A stretch of 32,252 bases of DNA from assembly GCF_022414595.1 (NCBI RefSeq), contig NZ_JADWYO010000069.1, positions 1-32,252 of the forward strand, read 5' to 3'. Positions 7,607-14,972 of the stretch are shown in pieces (position 1 is the stretch's first letter; each line of letters begins with the position of its first letter). Position numbers and translations under genes: made by a program. Under the pieces are notes generated by a model that worked only from the letters and a program-made list of their open reading frames with translations, did no database searches and had not been told where the DNA came from. The stretch is from Streptomyces sp. MUM 203J (GTDB lineage: Bacteria; Actinomycetota; Actinomycetes; Streptomycetales; Streptomycetaceae).

Positions 7607-8296
7607 GTGATCCGATTCGACAGCGTCTCCAAGTCCTACCCGAAGACGAACCAGCCCGCTCTCAGGGATGTCTCCCTGGAGATCGAGAAGGGCGAGTTCG
7701 TCTTCCTCGTCGGGTCCTCCGGCTCCGGAAAGTCCACCTTCCTGCGGCTCATCCTCCGTGAGGAGCGGGCCTCCCACGGGGCGGTGCACGTGCTCGGCAA
7801 GGACCTGGCGCGGCTGTCCAACTGGAAGGTGCCGCACATGCGCCGCCAGCTGGGCACCGTCTTCCAGGACTTCCGGCTGCTGCCCAACAAGACCGTGGCC
7901 CAGAACGTGGCCTTCGCGCAGGAGGTCATCGGCAAGTCGCGCGGCGAGATCCGCAAGTCCGTCCCGCAGGTGCTGGACCTGGTCGGCCTGGCCGGCAAGG
8001 AGGACCGGATGCCCGGCGAGCTGTCCGGCGGTGAGCAGCAGCGCGTGGCCATCGCCCGTGCGTTCGTGAACCGGCCCATGCTGCTGATCGCGGACGAACC
8101 GACCGGCAACCTGGACCCGCAGACCTCCGTCGGCATCATGAAGCTGCTCGACCGCATCAACCGCACCGGTACGACGGTCGTCATGGCGACCCACGACCAG
8201 AACATCGTCGACCAGATGCGCAAGCGCGTCATCGAGCTGGAGAAGGGCCGCCTCGTCCGCGACCAGGCGCGCGGCGTCTACGGCTACCAGCACTGA
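7607..8296 (+). CDS. ftsE: Cell division ATP-binding protein FtsE
   Basis: A 229-residue ABC ATPase, the usual FtsE length. The Walker A is GSSGSGKST (36-44), the signature LSGGEQQR begins at 139, the Walker B ends in D163-E164 (IADEPTGNLD), and the switch histidine is H196. FtsE works with FtsX at the membrane to activate peptidoglycan hydrolases during cell division. Start GTG 7607 (VIRFDSVSK...) matches family N-termini; an in-frame ATG at 7562 would add 15 residues, but it overlaps a likely -10 element. ftsX follows after 35 bases, as a two-gene operon. Core gene, no anomalies. Confidence 0.97.
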   Translation: MIRFDSVSKSYPKTNQPALRDVSLEIEKGEFVFLVGSSGSGKSTFLRLILREERASHGAVHVLGKDLARLSNWKVPHMRRQLGTVFQDFRLLPNKTVAQNVAFAQEVIGKSRGEIRKSVPQVLDLVGLAGKEDRMPGELSGGEQQRVAIARAFVNRPMLLIADEPTGNLDPQTSVGIMKLLDRINRTGTTVVMATHDQNIVDQMRKRVIELEKGRLVRDQARGVYGYQH

Positions 8297-8331
8297 GCAC
8301 ATACACGGGCAAGAAAGGCTGAACGCAGGCG

Positions 8332-9252
8332 ATGCGCGCCCAGTTCGTACTCTCGGAGATCGGTGTCGGCCTCCGTCGCAACCTCACGATGACGTTCGCG
8401 GTCATCATCTCGGTGGCCCTGTCACTGGCTCTCTTCGGCGCCGCGGTCCTCATGGGCCAGCAGGTCAACGCCATGAAGAGCTTCTGGTACGACAAGGTCA
8501 ACGTCACGATCTACCTGTGCAACAAGAACGACGCGGGCACCTCCGAGGGCTGCTCCAAGGGCGCGGTGACCGCGCAGCAGAAGGAGCAGATCCAGACCGA
8601 CCTGGAGAAGATGACGCGCCTGGTCGACACCGTCCACCACGAGACGGCCGACGAGGCGTACAAGCACTACCGGGAGCAGTACGGCGACAACGCCATCGCC
8701 TCCATCATCACGCCCGACCAGATGCAGGAGTCGTTCCGCGTCAAGCTCAAGGACCCGGAGAAGTACGAGGTCATCGCGACCGCCTTCGCGGGGCGTGACG
8801 GGGTCCACTCGGTGCAGGACCAGCGGGACATCCTGGAGCAGTTGTTCAGCATGATGCGCGGGCTGAACGTCACGGCGCTGGTCGTGATGGGGCTGATGCT
8901 GGTCATCGCGCTGATGCTGATCGTCAACACCGTACGGGTGTCGGCGTTCAGCCGCAGGCGGGAGACCGGCATCATGCGGCTGGTCGGCGCGTCCAGCTTC
9001 TACATCCAGATGCCGTTCATCATGGAGGCCGCGTTCGCGGGGCTGCTGGGCGGCGCCGTGGCCTGCGTGATGCTGGTGGTCGGCCGGTACTTCCTGATCG
9101 ACGCCGGGCTCTCGCTGGCGACGCAGATGCCGCTGGTGAAGTTCATCGGCTGGAACGAGGTCCTGTCGGTACTGCCCCTGGTGGTCGTGATCGGGCTGCT
9201 GATGCCGTCGCTCGCGGCGGCGGTCGCGCTGCGCAAGTACCTGAAGGTGTGA
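8332..9252 (+). CDS. ftsX: Cell division protein FtsX (permease-like)
   Basis: A 306-residue FtsX with the family topology: cytoplasmic N-terminus, TM1 (about 20-42), a large extracellular loop (43-178), then TM2 (179-201), TM3 (230-252) and TM4 (277-299). The extracellular loop carries two cysteines, C63 and C74, which could form a disulfide; in other actinobacteria this loop contacts NlpC/P60-type hydrolases. The cytoplasmic segment RRRETGIMRLVGAS between TM2 and TM3 is typical of FtsX/MacB-like permeases. It follows ftsE with a 35-base gap and a GAAAGG motif somewhat far (about 13 bases) from the ATG. Secure call. Confidence 0.97.
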   Translation: MRAQFVLSEIGVGLRRNLTMTFAVIISVALSLALFGAAVLMGQQVNAMKSFWYDKVNVTIYLCNKNDAGTSEGCSKGAVTAQQKEQIQTDLEKMTRLVDTVHHETADEAYKHYREQYGDNAIASIITPDQMQESFRVKLKDPEKYEVIATAFAGRDGVHSVQDQRDILEQLFSMMRGLNVTALVVMGLMLVIALMLIVNTVRVSAFSRRRETGIMRLVGASSFYIQMPFIMEAAFAGLLGGAVACVMLVVGRYFLIDAGLSLATQMPLVKFIGWNEVLSVLPLVVVIGLLMPSLAAAVALRKYLKV

Positions 9253-9275
9253 CGAGCGCCGCTCCTGTGCCTCAC

Positions 9276-9304
9276 GCGCCGTGCGGTCAACCGCCGTACG
9301 GCGC
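9276..9304 (+). terminator. Probable terminator after ftsX
   Basis: GCGCCGT (9276-9282) pairs with ACGGCGC (9298-9304), and inner GCGG (9283-9286) pairs with CCGC (9291-9294), with a 3-base bulge. It starts 24 bases after the ftsX stop and precedes the promoter candidate of the protease gene. Confidence 0.55.
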
Positions 9305-9317
9305 GGAGCGCTTGTCC

Positions 9318-9323
9318 TAGAGT
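9318..9323 (+). promoter_or_regulatory. Candidate -10 of a leaderless protease transcript
   Basis: TAGAGT ends seven bases before the ATG at 9331, and there is no Shine-Dalgarno between them. This spacing predicts a transcript beginning at or beside the start codon. The -35 region is not well conserved. Confidence 0.45.
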
Positions 9324-9330
9324 GGGCGCC

Positions 9331-10539
9331 ATGTCACTGCCGGGCCCGGGCCGAGCGCCCTCCCTCCGGCCCCGCCGCATCCGGCGCGGGGCCGCGCTGA
9401 CCGTCCTCTTCGCGACCGTCCTGGCGGCGGGCGCCGCGGCCGGGGCTCTGCCGCACGAGGAGCAGGCGGACGGCGGCCCCGAGCGGGCGGCCGTGACGAG
9501 GGCGCCGCGGGGCGAAGACGTACAGGACGAGGTGGCGCGGGCGGCGGCGGAGGCCCTCGCGGAGGGCAGGTCCGGGGCGCAGGCCGCGCAGGAGGTCGTC
9601 AGCCGCAGCGGCGACCGGTGGGGCGTGGTCTACGAGGCGGGGGAGTACGCGGAGTTCGAGCGGGCGCTGGACGGCGAGTACACCGGGGTCGGCCTGTGGG
9701 CGCGGCGCACCGCCGAGGGGCATGTCGAGGTGACCCGGGTGCAGCGGGGCGGGCCGGCCGACGGGGCCGGGGTCCGGCCCGGGGACCGGCTGCGCTCCAT
9801 CGACGGGCGCCCGGTGGACGGGCACACCGCGGCCCGTGTGGTGGCGCTGCTGCGCGGCGACGGTACGGGAGGGGGCGGAGCGCCCGCGGAGGCGGGCAGT
9901 CCCGTCGTGCTGGGCCTCCAGCGGGGCGAGCGGGTGTGGACCCGCACAGTGCGGCGGGCCGAGCTGGCCACGGAGGCGGTGACGGTGCGGCGGCTGGACG
10001 CGGACGCGGTGCTGGTGCGGGTGGCGGCGTTCACCCGGGGCAGCGGCGCCCTGGTGCGCGAGGCCGTGCGGAAGGCCCCGCCGGGTGCCGGAATCGTGCT
10101 GGACCTGCGCGGGAACGGCGGGGGGCTGATGACGGAGGCGGTCGCGGCGGCCTCGGCGTTCCTGGACGGCGGGCTGGTGGCGACGTACGACGTGCACGGC
10201 GAGGAGCGGGCGCTGCACGCCGAGCCGGGCGGGGACACCGTGCGGCCCCTGGTGGTGATCGTCGACGGCGGCACCATGAGCGCCGCCGAGCTGCTGACGG
10301 GGGCGCTCAAGGACCGGGGCCGGGCGGTCACGGTCGGTTCCCGCACCTTCGGCAAGGGTGCGGTGCAGATGCCGAGCCGGCTGGCGGACGGGTCGGTCGC
10401 GGAACTCACGGTGGGCCACTACCGCACCCCGGCGGGCCTGCGGGTGGACGGGCAGGGCATCACCCCCGACGTCCCGGCGGCGGTGCGGGCCCAGGAGCGG
10501 GCCCGCACGGTATTGAGTGGCCTCGGACGTGGGGCGTAG
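9331..10539 (+). CDS. C-terminal processing protease (S41 family, CtpA/Prc-like)
   Basis: A 402-residue serine protease. An Arg-rich N-terminus and hydrophobic segment (about 20-40) act as signal peptide or membrane anchor. A PDZ domain covers about 117-208 (GVRPGDRLRSIDG at 147-159). The S41 catalytic Ser-Lys dyad is S317 (GGTMSAAEL) and K342 (TFGKGAVQ), 25 residues apart as in Prc. Such proteases trim or degrade exported proteins from their C-termini; the extracytoplasmic side is expected. Start ATG 9331 is preferred over the in-frame GTG at 9322, which lies within the probable -10 element. It lies between ftsEX and smpB, a conserved order in Streptomyces; a role in envelope or tag-related proteolysis is only inference. 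Confidence 0.93.
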   Translation: MSLPGPGRAPSLRPRRIRRGAALTVLFATVLAAGAAAGALPHEEQADGGPERAAVTRAPRGEDVQDEVARAAAEALAEGRSGAQAAQEVVSRSGDRWGVVYEAGEYAEFERALDGEYTGVGLWARRTAEGHVEVTRVQRGGPADGAGVRPGDRLRSIDGRPVDGHTAARVVALLRGDGTGGGGAPAEAGSPVVLGLQRGERVWTRTVRRAELATEAVTVRRLDADAVLVRVAAFTRGSGALVREAVRKAPPGAGIVLDLRGNGGGLMTEAVAAASAFLDGGLVATYDVHGEERALHAEPGGDTVRPLVVIVDGGTMSAAELLTGALKDRGRAVTVGSRTFGKGAVQMPSRLADGSVAELTVGHYRTPAGLRVDGQGITPDVPAAVRAQERARTVLSGLGRGA

Positions 10540-10557
10540 TGCGAAAATGACAGCACT

Positions 10558-11037
10558 ATGGCAAAGGAAAAGGGACGCAAGCTGATCGCGCAGAACAAGA
10601 AGGCGCGGCACGACTACCACATTCTGGACACCTACGAGTGCGGTCTCGTCCTGACCGGCACGGAGGTGAAGTCGCTGCGCCAGGGGCGGGCCTCGCTGGC
10701 CGACGGCTTCGTGCAGATCGACGGACACGAGGCATGGCTGCACAACGTGCACGTGCCGGAGTACAGCCAGGGCACCTGGACGAACCACGCGGCCCGCCGC
10801 AAGCGGAAGCTGCTCCTCCACCGCGTGGAGATCGACAAGCTGGAGTCCAAGTCCCAGGAGACCGGCCACACGATCGTGCCGCTCGCCCTCTACTTCAAGG
10901 ACGGCCGCGCGAAGGTCGAGATCGCCCTCGCGAAGGGAAAGAAGGAGTACGACAAGCGCCAGACCCTCCGCGAGCAGCAGGACCGCCGCGAGGCCGACCG
11001 TGCGATGTCGGCGGCGAGGCGCCGGGCGCGGGCCTGA
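10558..11037 (+). CDS. smpB: SsrA-binding protein SmpB
   Basis: A 159-residue SmpB, the tmRNA partner that mimics a codon-anticodon helix in the ribosomal A site during trans-translation. Landmarks include the N-terminal KGRKLIAQNKKARHDY motif, the oligonucleotide-binding fold with GTEVKSLRQGRASLADG, and a basic, helical C-terminal tail rich in Arg and Lys (about 125-159). It starts 18 bases after the protease stop and has no Shine-Dalgarno; GAAAAT at 10542-10547 may be a -10 for a very short leader, or it is translated by coupling. Its RNA partner ssrA begins 107 bases downstream, so the whole trans-translation module is together. Confidence 0.98.
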   Translation: MAKEKGRKLIAQNKKARHDYHILDTYECGLVLTGTEVKSLRQGRASLADGFVQIDGHEAWLHNVHVPEYSQGTWTNHAARRKRKLLLHRVEIDKLESKSQETGHTIVPLALYFKDGRAKVEIALAKGKKEYDKRQTLREQQDRREADRAMSAARRRARA

Positions 11038-11063
11038 GGGACCGAGGGCGCGCGGGAATGCGC

Positions 11064-11093
11064 TGGCACCCCGGCCCGTTGTTCCCGTACGAT
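11064..11093 (+). promoter_or_regulatory. Candidate ssrA promoter
   Basis: TGGCAC (11064-11069) and TACGAT (11088-11093) with an 18-base spacer fit a HrdB promoter. Transcription from about 11100 would give a precursor with some 45 extra 5' bases, to be removed by RNase P to yield the mature end at 11145. Confidence 0.45.
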
Positions 11094-11144
11094 GACACTG
11101 CCCCAGCCGGAGACGGTGAGGGGCGTCGCTTGAAAAATGAACAT

Positions 11145-11511
11145 GGGGATGATCGGTTTCGACAGCGGCTGTCGAAGCAGGGGAAGCGTGTCGAGGAAGC
11201 GGCCATGATCTCGTAAACCACAGGCCGAAACCAATAATCGCCAACACCAAGCGCGATTCCTTCGCCCTCGCTGCCTGAGTAGCGACTTGCGAAGTGTCAG
11301 CCCGGGGCTGTTCCCGACCCGGATCCTGGCATCAGCTAGGGAACTCCACCTCTAGGCCCGGTCACGGGGTGTAGAGGAACAACCAACAGTGACTGAGCCC
11401 GTCGGAGACTTGTCCGCGTGATCTCCGGGGCCGAGAAAATCGCAGCGGACTGCACACGGAGAAGCCCTGGTTCCGCACCGTTGGACGCGGGTTCGATTCC
11501 CGCCATCTCCA
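11145..11511 (+). ncRNA. ssrA: Transfer-messenger RNA (tmRNA)
   Basis: About 367 bases. The 5' end GGGGATGATCGGTTTCGACA is the hallmark of tmRNA, and the 3' end carries the T-arm GCGGGTTCGATTCCCGC and an acceptor strand CATCTCC that pairs with GGGGATG (one G-U pair). The CCA is not encoded. The internal tag frame starts at GCC 11240 and stops at TGA 11276, giving ANTKRDSFALAA; an alanine from the charged tmRNA is added before it. From memory the S. coelicolor tag is ANTKRDSSQQAFALAA, so this tag appears four residues shorter while keeping the ALAA degron. It sits directly after smpB and is followed by terminator hairpins. Confidence 0.97.
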
Positions 11512-11523
11512 CTTCGTGGAGGC

Positions 11524-11597
11524 CCGGGGGTGCACCCCCGGATCCCCGCACCCCATGTGAACAGAGGCCCGGCAGCCCTTGAGGCGGCCGGGCCTCT
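11524..11597 (+). terminator. Tandem terminator hairpins after ssrA
   Basis: First hairpin: the palindrome CCGGGGGTGCACCCCCGG at 11524-11541, immediately after the tmRNA. Second hairpin: AGAGGCCCGGC (11563-11573) pairs with its complement at 11587-11597 across a 13-base loop. The two together should stop ssrA transcription. The following bases to 11750 show no gene. Confidence 0.75.
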
Positions 11598-11754
11598 GCT
11601 GTGTGCGAGGCCGTGTCGGCCGGCAGGTGTGCTGTTCAGCACTTGGGAGGGTGCCCAGCCCTTGCGAGCCGCTAGCTGTGCCCGGCTGGCCGTTCATGGT
11701 GGGCGGCTGTTCATCGAGCGTGTCCGTGCCGGTCGTCCTACGGGGATACGACAC

Positions 11755-11788
11755 ACGCCCCGCCTCCACGGCACAGGAGGCGGGGCGT
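11755..11788 (-). terminator. Terminator of the small minus-strand membrane protein gene
   Basis: ACGCCCCGCCTCC (11755-11767) and its exact complement (11776-11788) form a 13-bp stem with an 8-base loop, 20 bases beyond the stop of the minus-strand gene at 11808. Confidence 0.75.
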
Positions 11789-11807
11789 AGTCGTTCGGGT
11801 GGGCCGG

Positions 11808-12185
11808 TCAGTTGTCGCCGGAGAAGCGTGGGGCGTGTCCGCACAGTTCACGGAACCGCTCGGTCTCGGCGTCGGTGTAATCGTTGTCGCCGTACCTCTC
11901 ACCTGAGCAGAAGGTGTGTCGGTACCGAGAGGCTTCGTCCGCCGCGTCCAGGGCCATGCTGACCTGCGCTGCCGCGATGACGGCCAGCAGCAGGGTTGTT
12001 ATCAGATACAGGAACGCGGCGAGCTTGCCTTTGATGATGGGGAAGGTGATCGTCACGCTCTTGGGTGCGGAGTGCTGGGGCGGCAGCGCGTATGCGGGAA
12101 CGGCGGGCGGGACGGGAGGAGTGGGCGGGGTGCTGGTGGAGGGCGGTCTGGGGTGCGCTGCGTTCGATTCCGTGTCCGGCTCCAT
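11808..12185 (-). CDS. Small membrane protein of unknown function
   Basis: A 125-residue protein from ATG 12185, chosen because AGGAG lies about six bases upstream; an in-frame ATG at 12257 would add 24 residues without a good ribosome site. Residues about 1-45 are Pro/Ser/Thr-rich and disordered, followed by one transmembrane helix (about 55-80) and a C-terminal domain with two cysteines (CSGERYGDNDY... and ELCGHAP) that are probably outside the cell and could form a disulfide. I do not recognise a family. The central third has lower GC than its neighbours, and the gene lies just downstream of ssrA, a frequent integration point, so recent acquisition is possible but unproven. Confidence 0.6.
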   Translation of the reverse strand: MEPDTESNAAHPRPPSTSTPPTPPVPPAVPAYALPPQHSAPKSVTITFPIIKGKLAAFLYLITTLLLAVIAAAQVSMALDAADEASRYRHTFCSGERYGDNDYTDAETERFRELCGHAPRFSGDN

Positions 12186-12432
12186 GTCAAGCTCCTGTCC
12201 GAGTGATTCAACAAGGCGTTGAGGGTAGGGGGCGCGCCTGGTTCCGGGGTTGGACATCAGGCGTACCGGGACTAACGGGCGAGCGTGGCCAACGGCACGT
12301 TCTTCGTGGGGGTGTTCGGCTGGGGTGGGGCCGACCGTGCGGAGACGGCGGTCGGACTGTGTCCGCGTGGTCGGGGTGTAGTGCCTTGCGGCAGGAGGGG
12401 GCCGCGGCCGCAGGTGCGGCTGGTTGGAAGCT

Positions 12433-12449
12433 CCCTACGCTTGGTAGGG
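12433..12449 (-). terminator. Small stem-loop after the MFS gene
   Basis: CCCTAC (12433-12438) and GTAGGG (12444-12449) form a 6-bp stem with a 5-base loop, 11 bases beyond the MFS stop on the minus strand. Short, so only a candidate terminator. The remaining bases to 12186 carry no supported gene. Confidence 0.4.
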
Positions 12450-12460
12450 GGTGGCTCCTG

Positions 12461-13750
12461 TTACTCGGCGACCGGGTGGCGTCTGCCCGTCGCGACTACG
12501 CCCAGCGCCAGTGCGCCCGCAGCCGTCGGCAGTATGTACGCCGTGCCCGCGCCGGCCTGTTCCACCAGCCAGCCGCCCGCCGCCGCGCCCGCCGCGATGC
12601 CGCCCAGCAGGGCTGTGACGGCCAGGGACATGCCCTCGTTCAACTGGGTCCTCGGGGTCAGCTGTTGGACCAGGGTCATGCCGGTCACCATGGTGGGCGC
12701 TGTTGCCATGCCCGCCAGGAGCAGTGCGCCCGCCAGGGCCAGCAGGCCGCCTGTCTGGGCCGCTGCCCAGGGGAGGGCCATCAGCCCCGCCATCGCGGTC
12801 AGGCAGTGCAGGAAGCGGCGCCGTGCGTCCGGGGCCGGTCGGACGGCGCCGTACCAGAGGCCCGCCAGGAACGAGCCCAGGGCCTGGAGAGCCATCACCG
12901 GGCCCGCCACCGGACCGTCCACGTACGCCAGGGTCACGATCTCCATCGAGCCGAAGATCGCTCCTGTGCAGAGGAAGACGGTGAGCAGGTGGGGCATGCC
13001 CCGGGTGAGGAAGGGGGACCGCGGGCGGGGGCCGCCTGCCGCCGGTGCCACCGGGGGCTCCGTCGCTCGCTGGGCCGTGAACAGCAGCATGCCCGTCAGC
13101 AGCAGGACCGCTCCGGCCAGCGTGCCCGCCTCCGGGAACAGTGCCGCGCACAGGAACGCCGCCAGCACCGGTCCCGCCATGAAGCACAGTTCGTCCACCG
13201 CCTGCTCGAAGGCGTTCGCGGTGTGGACCGCCGCCGGGTCGTCCCGGTACAGGTGGGCCCAGCGGGCCCGCGACAGGCCGCCGGTGTTCGGTGTCGTCGC
13301 CGTCGCGGCGTAGGAGGCGAACAGCGTCCAGGCGGGTGCCCCGAAGTGCACACACAGCAGCAGCGACAGAGAGCCCAGGACCGCCAGCACCGTCGCCGGG
13401 AGCGCCACCCGCCGCTGGCCGTACCGGTCCACCAGCCGCGCCGTGAACGGGGCCACCACCGCGGTCGCCGCCAGGCCGGTCGCCGTGACGGCGCCCGCCA
13501 GCGCGTAGGAGCCCCGGGCGTCGGCGATCATGATGACCGCGCTCACCGTGAACATGCCCATCGGCACCCGGGCCAACAGGTTGCCGACCGTGAAGGCGCG
13601 GGTGCCGGGGAGGGTGAACAGACGGAGGTAGGGGTTGCGCGGAGTCCGCCGGGGGGCCGGCTCCCGGTAGCGCGGGGCCAGCACCAGGGCCTCGGGGGTG
13701 AAGAGGGCAGGGGGTGTCGCCGGGGCCTTCCCGGTGGTGGTCTGGGGCAT
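12461..13750 (-). CDS. MFS transporter
   Basis: A 429-residue major facilitator protein with about 12 hydrophobic segments and the loop 2-3 motif-A remnant ARLVDRYGQRRV at about 105-116. The N-terminal 45 residues are a Pro-rich cytoplasmic leader. It is closest in style to drug or small-molecule exporters (DHA-like), but the substrate cannot be read. GAGG lies 10 bases before the ATG at 13750. It diverges from a LysR-type regulator with 83 bases between the starts, the classical layout in which the LysR protein controls the divergent transporter; that regulatory link is inferred from position. Confidence 0.88.
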   Translation of the reverse strand: MPQTTTGKAPATPPALFTPEALVLAPRYREPAPRRTPRNPYLRLFTLPGTRAFTVGNLLARVPMGMFTVSAVIMIADARGSYALAGAVTATGLAATAVVAPFTARLVDRYGQRRVALPATVLAVLGSLSLLLCVHFGAPAWTLFASYAATATTPNTGGLSRARWAHLYRDDPAAVHTANAFEQAVDELCFMAGPVLAAFLCAALFPEAGTLAGAVLLLTGMLLFTAQRATEPPVAPAAGGPRPRSPFLTRGMPHLLTVFLCTGAIFGSMEIVTLAYVDGPVAGPVMALQALGSFLAGLWYGAVRPAPDARRRFLHCLTAMAGLMALPWAAAQTGGLLALAGALLLAGMATAPTMVTGMTLVQQLTPRTQLNEGMSLAVTALLGGIAAGAAAGGWLVEQAGAGTAYILPTAAGALALGVVATGRRHPVAE

Positions 13751-13820
13751 GGATCAAGCCTCGTCGGGGCCGTCTCCGCCGTCCAACACCTGTTCGAGGT
13801 CGATTGACGCGGTTCTGTTG

Positions 13821-13826
13821 TAAGTT
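13821..13826 (+). promoter_or_regulatory. Candidate -10 for the lysR-type gene
   Basis: TAAGTT ends seven bases before the GTG at 13834 and no Shine-Dalgarno lies between, which suggests a leaderless transcript. A TTGACG at 13804-13809 is only 11 bases upstream, too close to be the partner -35 of this hexamer. Confidence 0.4.
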
Positions 13827-13833
13827 TCGGCGC

Positions 13834-14814
13834 GTGGCCCATGACCCCGACCCCCGCCTCCTGCGCGCCTTCTCCGCCGTCGCCGAGGAACTGCACTTCA
13901 CCCGCGCCGCCGCCCGGCTCTACGTCGCCCAGCAGGCCCTCAGCCGCGACATCCGGCGCCTGGAGCGGGAGCTGGGCGTCGAGCTGTTCGTACGGACCAC
14001 CCGGCAGGTCTTCCTCACGCCGGACGGTGAACGGCTGCTGCCGCACGCGCGGGCCGTGCTCGCCGCGTACGAGGAACTGGGCGCCGCCTTCACCGGCGCG
14101 GGCGGCGCGCCCCGCCCGCTGCTCGTGGACCTCAACAGCCCGAACGGGATGTTCAGCGGCAGGGTCCTGGAACGGGCCCGAGAGCTGGCGCCGCCCGACT
14201 GCGAGCTGATGGCCCGCTACGAGAGCGGCCTCACCTGGGCCGCCGCGGAGATCCTCGCCGGGCGGCTGGACGCGAGCTTCGGGCGGGTGGCCGGGCTCGA
14301 CCGGTCCGTCCGCGCCCGGCTCGACTGGCAGCCCGTGCGCTACGAGCCCATGGCCGTGCTCCTCCCGGAGGGGCACCCGCTGGTCGACCGCCCCGCGATC
14401 GAGCCGGCCGACCTCGCCGGCGAGACCATCTACGGAGGGGCCGGCAACCCCCGCACCCTGGAATGGACCGACCTCGCCCGGCAGCTGTTCGACGAGCACG
14501 GCATCCGTCTCGCCCCGCCCGCGCCGCTCGCCGTCGGCGTGGACGAGTTCCGCCGCCTGATGGCCAAGAACCGCACCCCCGTGCTCGTCGTGGTGACGTT
14601 CAAGGCCCTGCCCGGCACCGTTCTGCGGCCCCTGATGCGGCCCGTACCGCTGTCGCCTGTGGCGCTGGTGTGGCGCAAGGGGCTCAGGCATCCCGGGCTG
14701 GACGCGCTGCGCCGCGCCGCCGCGGAGCTGGCGGCCGCGGAGAACTGGCTGGTCAGGCCCGAGGACTGCTGGCTGCCCGAGGAGGACGCCGCCGTGATGG
14801 GCGGGAGCGGCTGA
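13834..14814 (+). CDS. LysR-family transcriptional regulator
   Basis: A 326-residue LTTR. The N-terminal winged helix-turn-helix (about 5-64) shows LRAFSAVAEELHFTRAAARLYVAQQALSRD-like family spacing, with the recognition helix around residues 30-45, followed by the linker helix and a periplasmic-binding-fold effector domain (about 90-300). The GTG start at 13834 gives the usual short LTTR N-terminus; longer in-frame starts would run into the intergenic promoter region. It is divergent from the MFS transporter gene, so it probably regulates that gene in response to a small ligand. The effector is unknown. Confidence 0.9.
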   Translation: MAHDPDPRLLRAFSAVAEELHFTRAAARLYVAQQALSRDIRRLERELGVELFVRTTRQVFLTPDGERLLPHARAVLAAYEELGAAFTGAGGAPRPLLVDLNSPNGMFSGRVLERARELAPPDCELMARYESGLTWAAAEILAGRLDASFGRVAGLDRSVRARLDWQPVRYEPMAVLLPEGHPLVDRPAIEPADLAGETIYGGAGNPRTLEWTDLARQLFDEHGIRLAPPAPLAVGVDEFRRLMAKNRTPVLVVVTFKALPGTVLRPLMRPVPLSPVALVWRKGLRHPGLDALRRAAAELAAAENWLVRPEDCWLPEEDAAVMGGSG

Positions 14815-14869
14815 GCCCGGCTGCACGGGGGGCGCTCACACCGATCGCGTACGCCGATGTGAGAGCAAG

Positions 14870-14906
14870 GTTTCAGCCCGGTCACCTCAGATGACCGGGC
14901 TGAAAC
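14870..14906. promoter_or_regulatory. Inverted pair of GlnR-like boxes before narK
   Basis: A perfect 15-bp inverted repeat with a 7-base centre. Read on the minus strand, 14885-14870 is GTGAC-N6-GAAAC, an exact match to the gTnAC-n6-GaAAC GlnR box. Read on plus, 14891-14906 is ATGAC-N6-GAAAC, one base off. Both share the same N6 (CGGGCT). A TACCGT (14917-14922) just downstream could be the -10, placing the boxes near -31 and -52. GlnR is the global nitrogen regulator in Streptomyces. The dyad could also act as a terminator for the upstream lysR gene, but the box match favours regulation. Confidence 0.7.
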
Positions 14907-14972
14907 GCGACGTCCCTACCGTCGGCCACCAGACGGGCTTCAGGGCTGGACCGGCACAAGCGGAGGTACGCG

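Noticed and set aside
11530..11790. 86-codon plus-strand ORF after ssrA
   Set aside because: It spans terminator hairpins and has no ribosome site or coding pattern.
12162..12171. GTTCGATTCC matching the tmRNA T-arm, as an integration attR site
   Set aside because: Only 10 bases match, it lies within a coding region, and no integrase or longer repeat of the ssrA 3' end is present.
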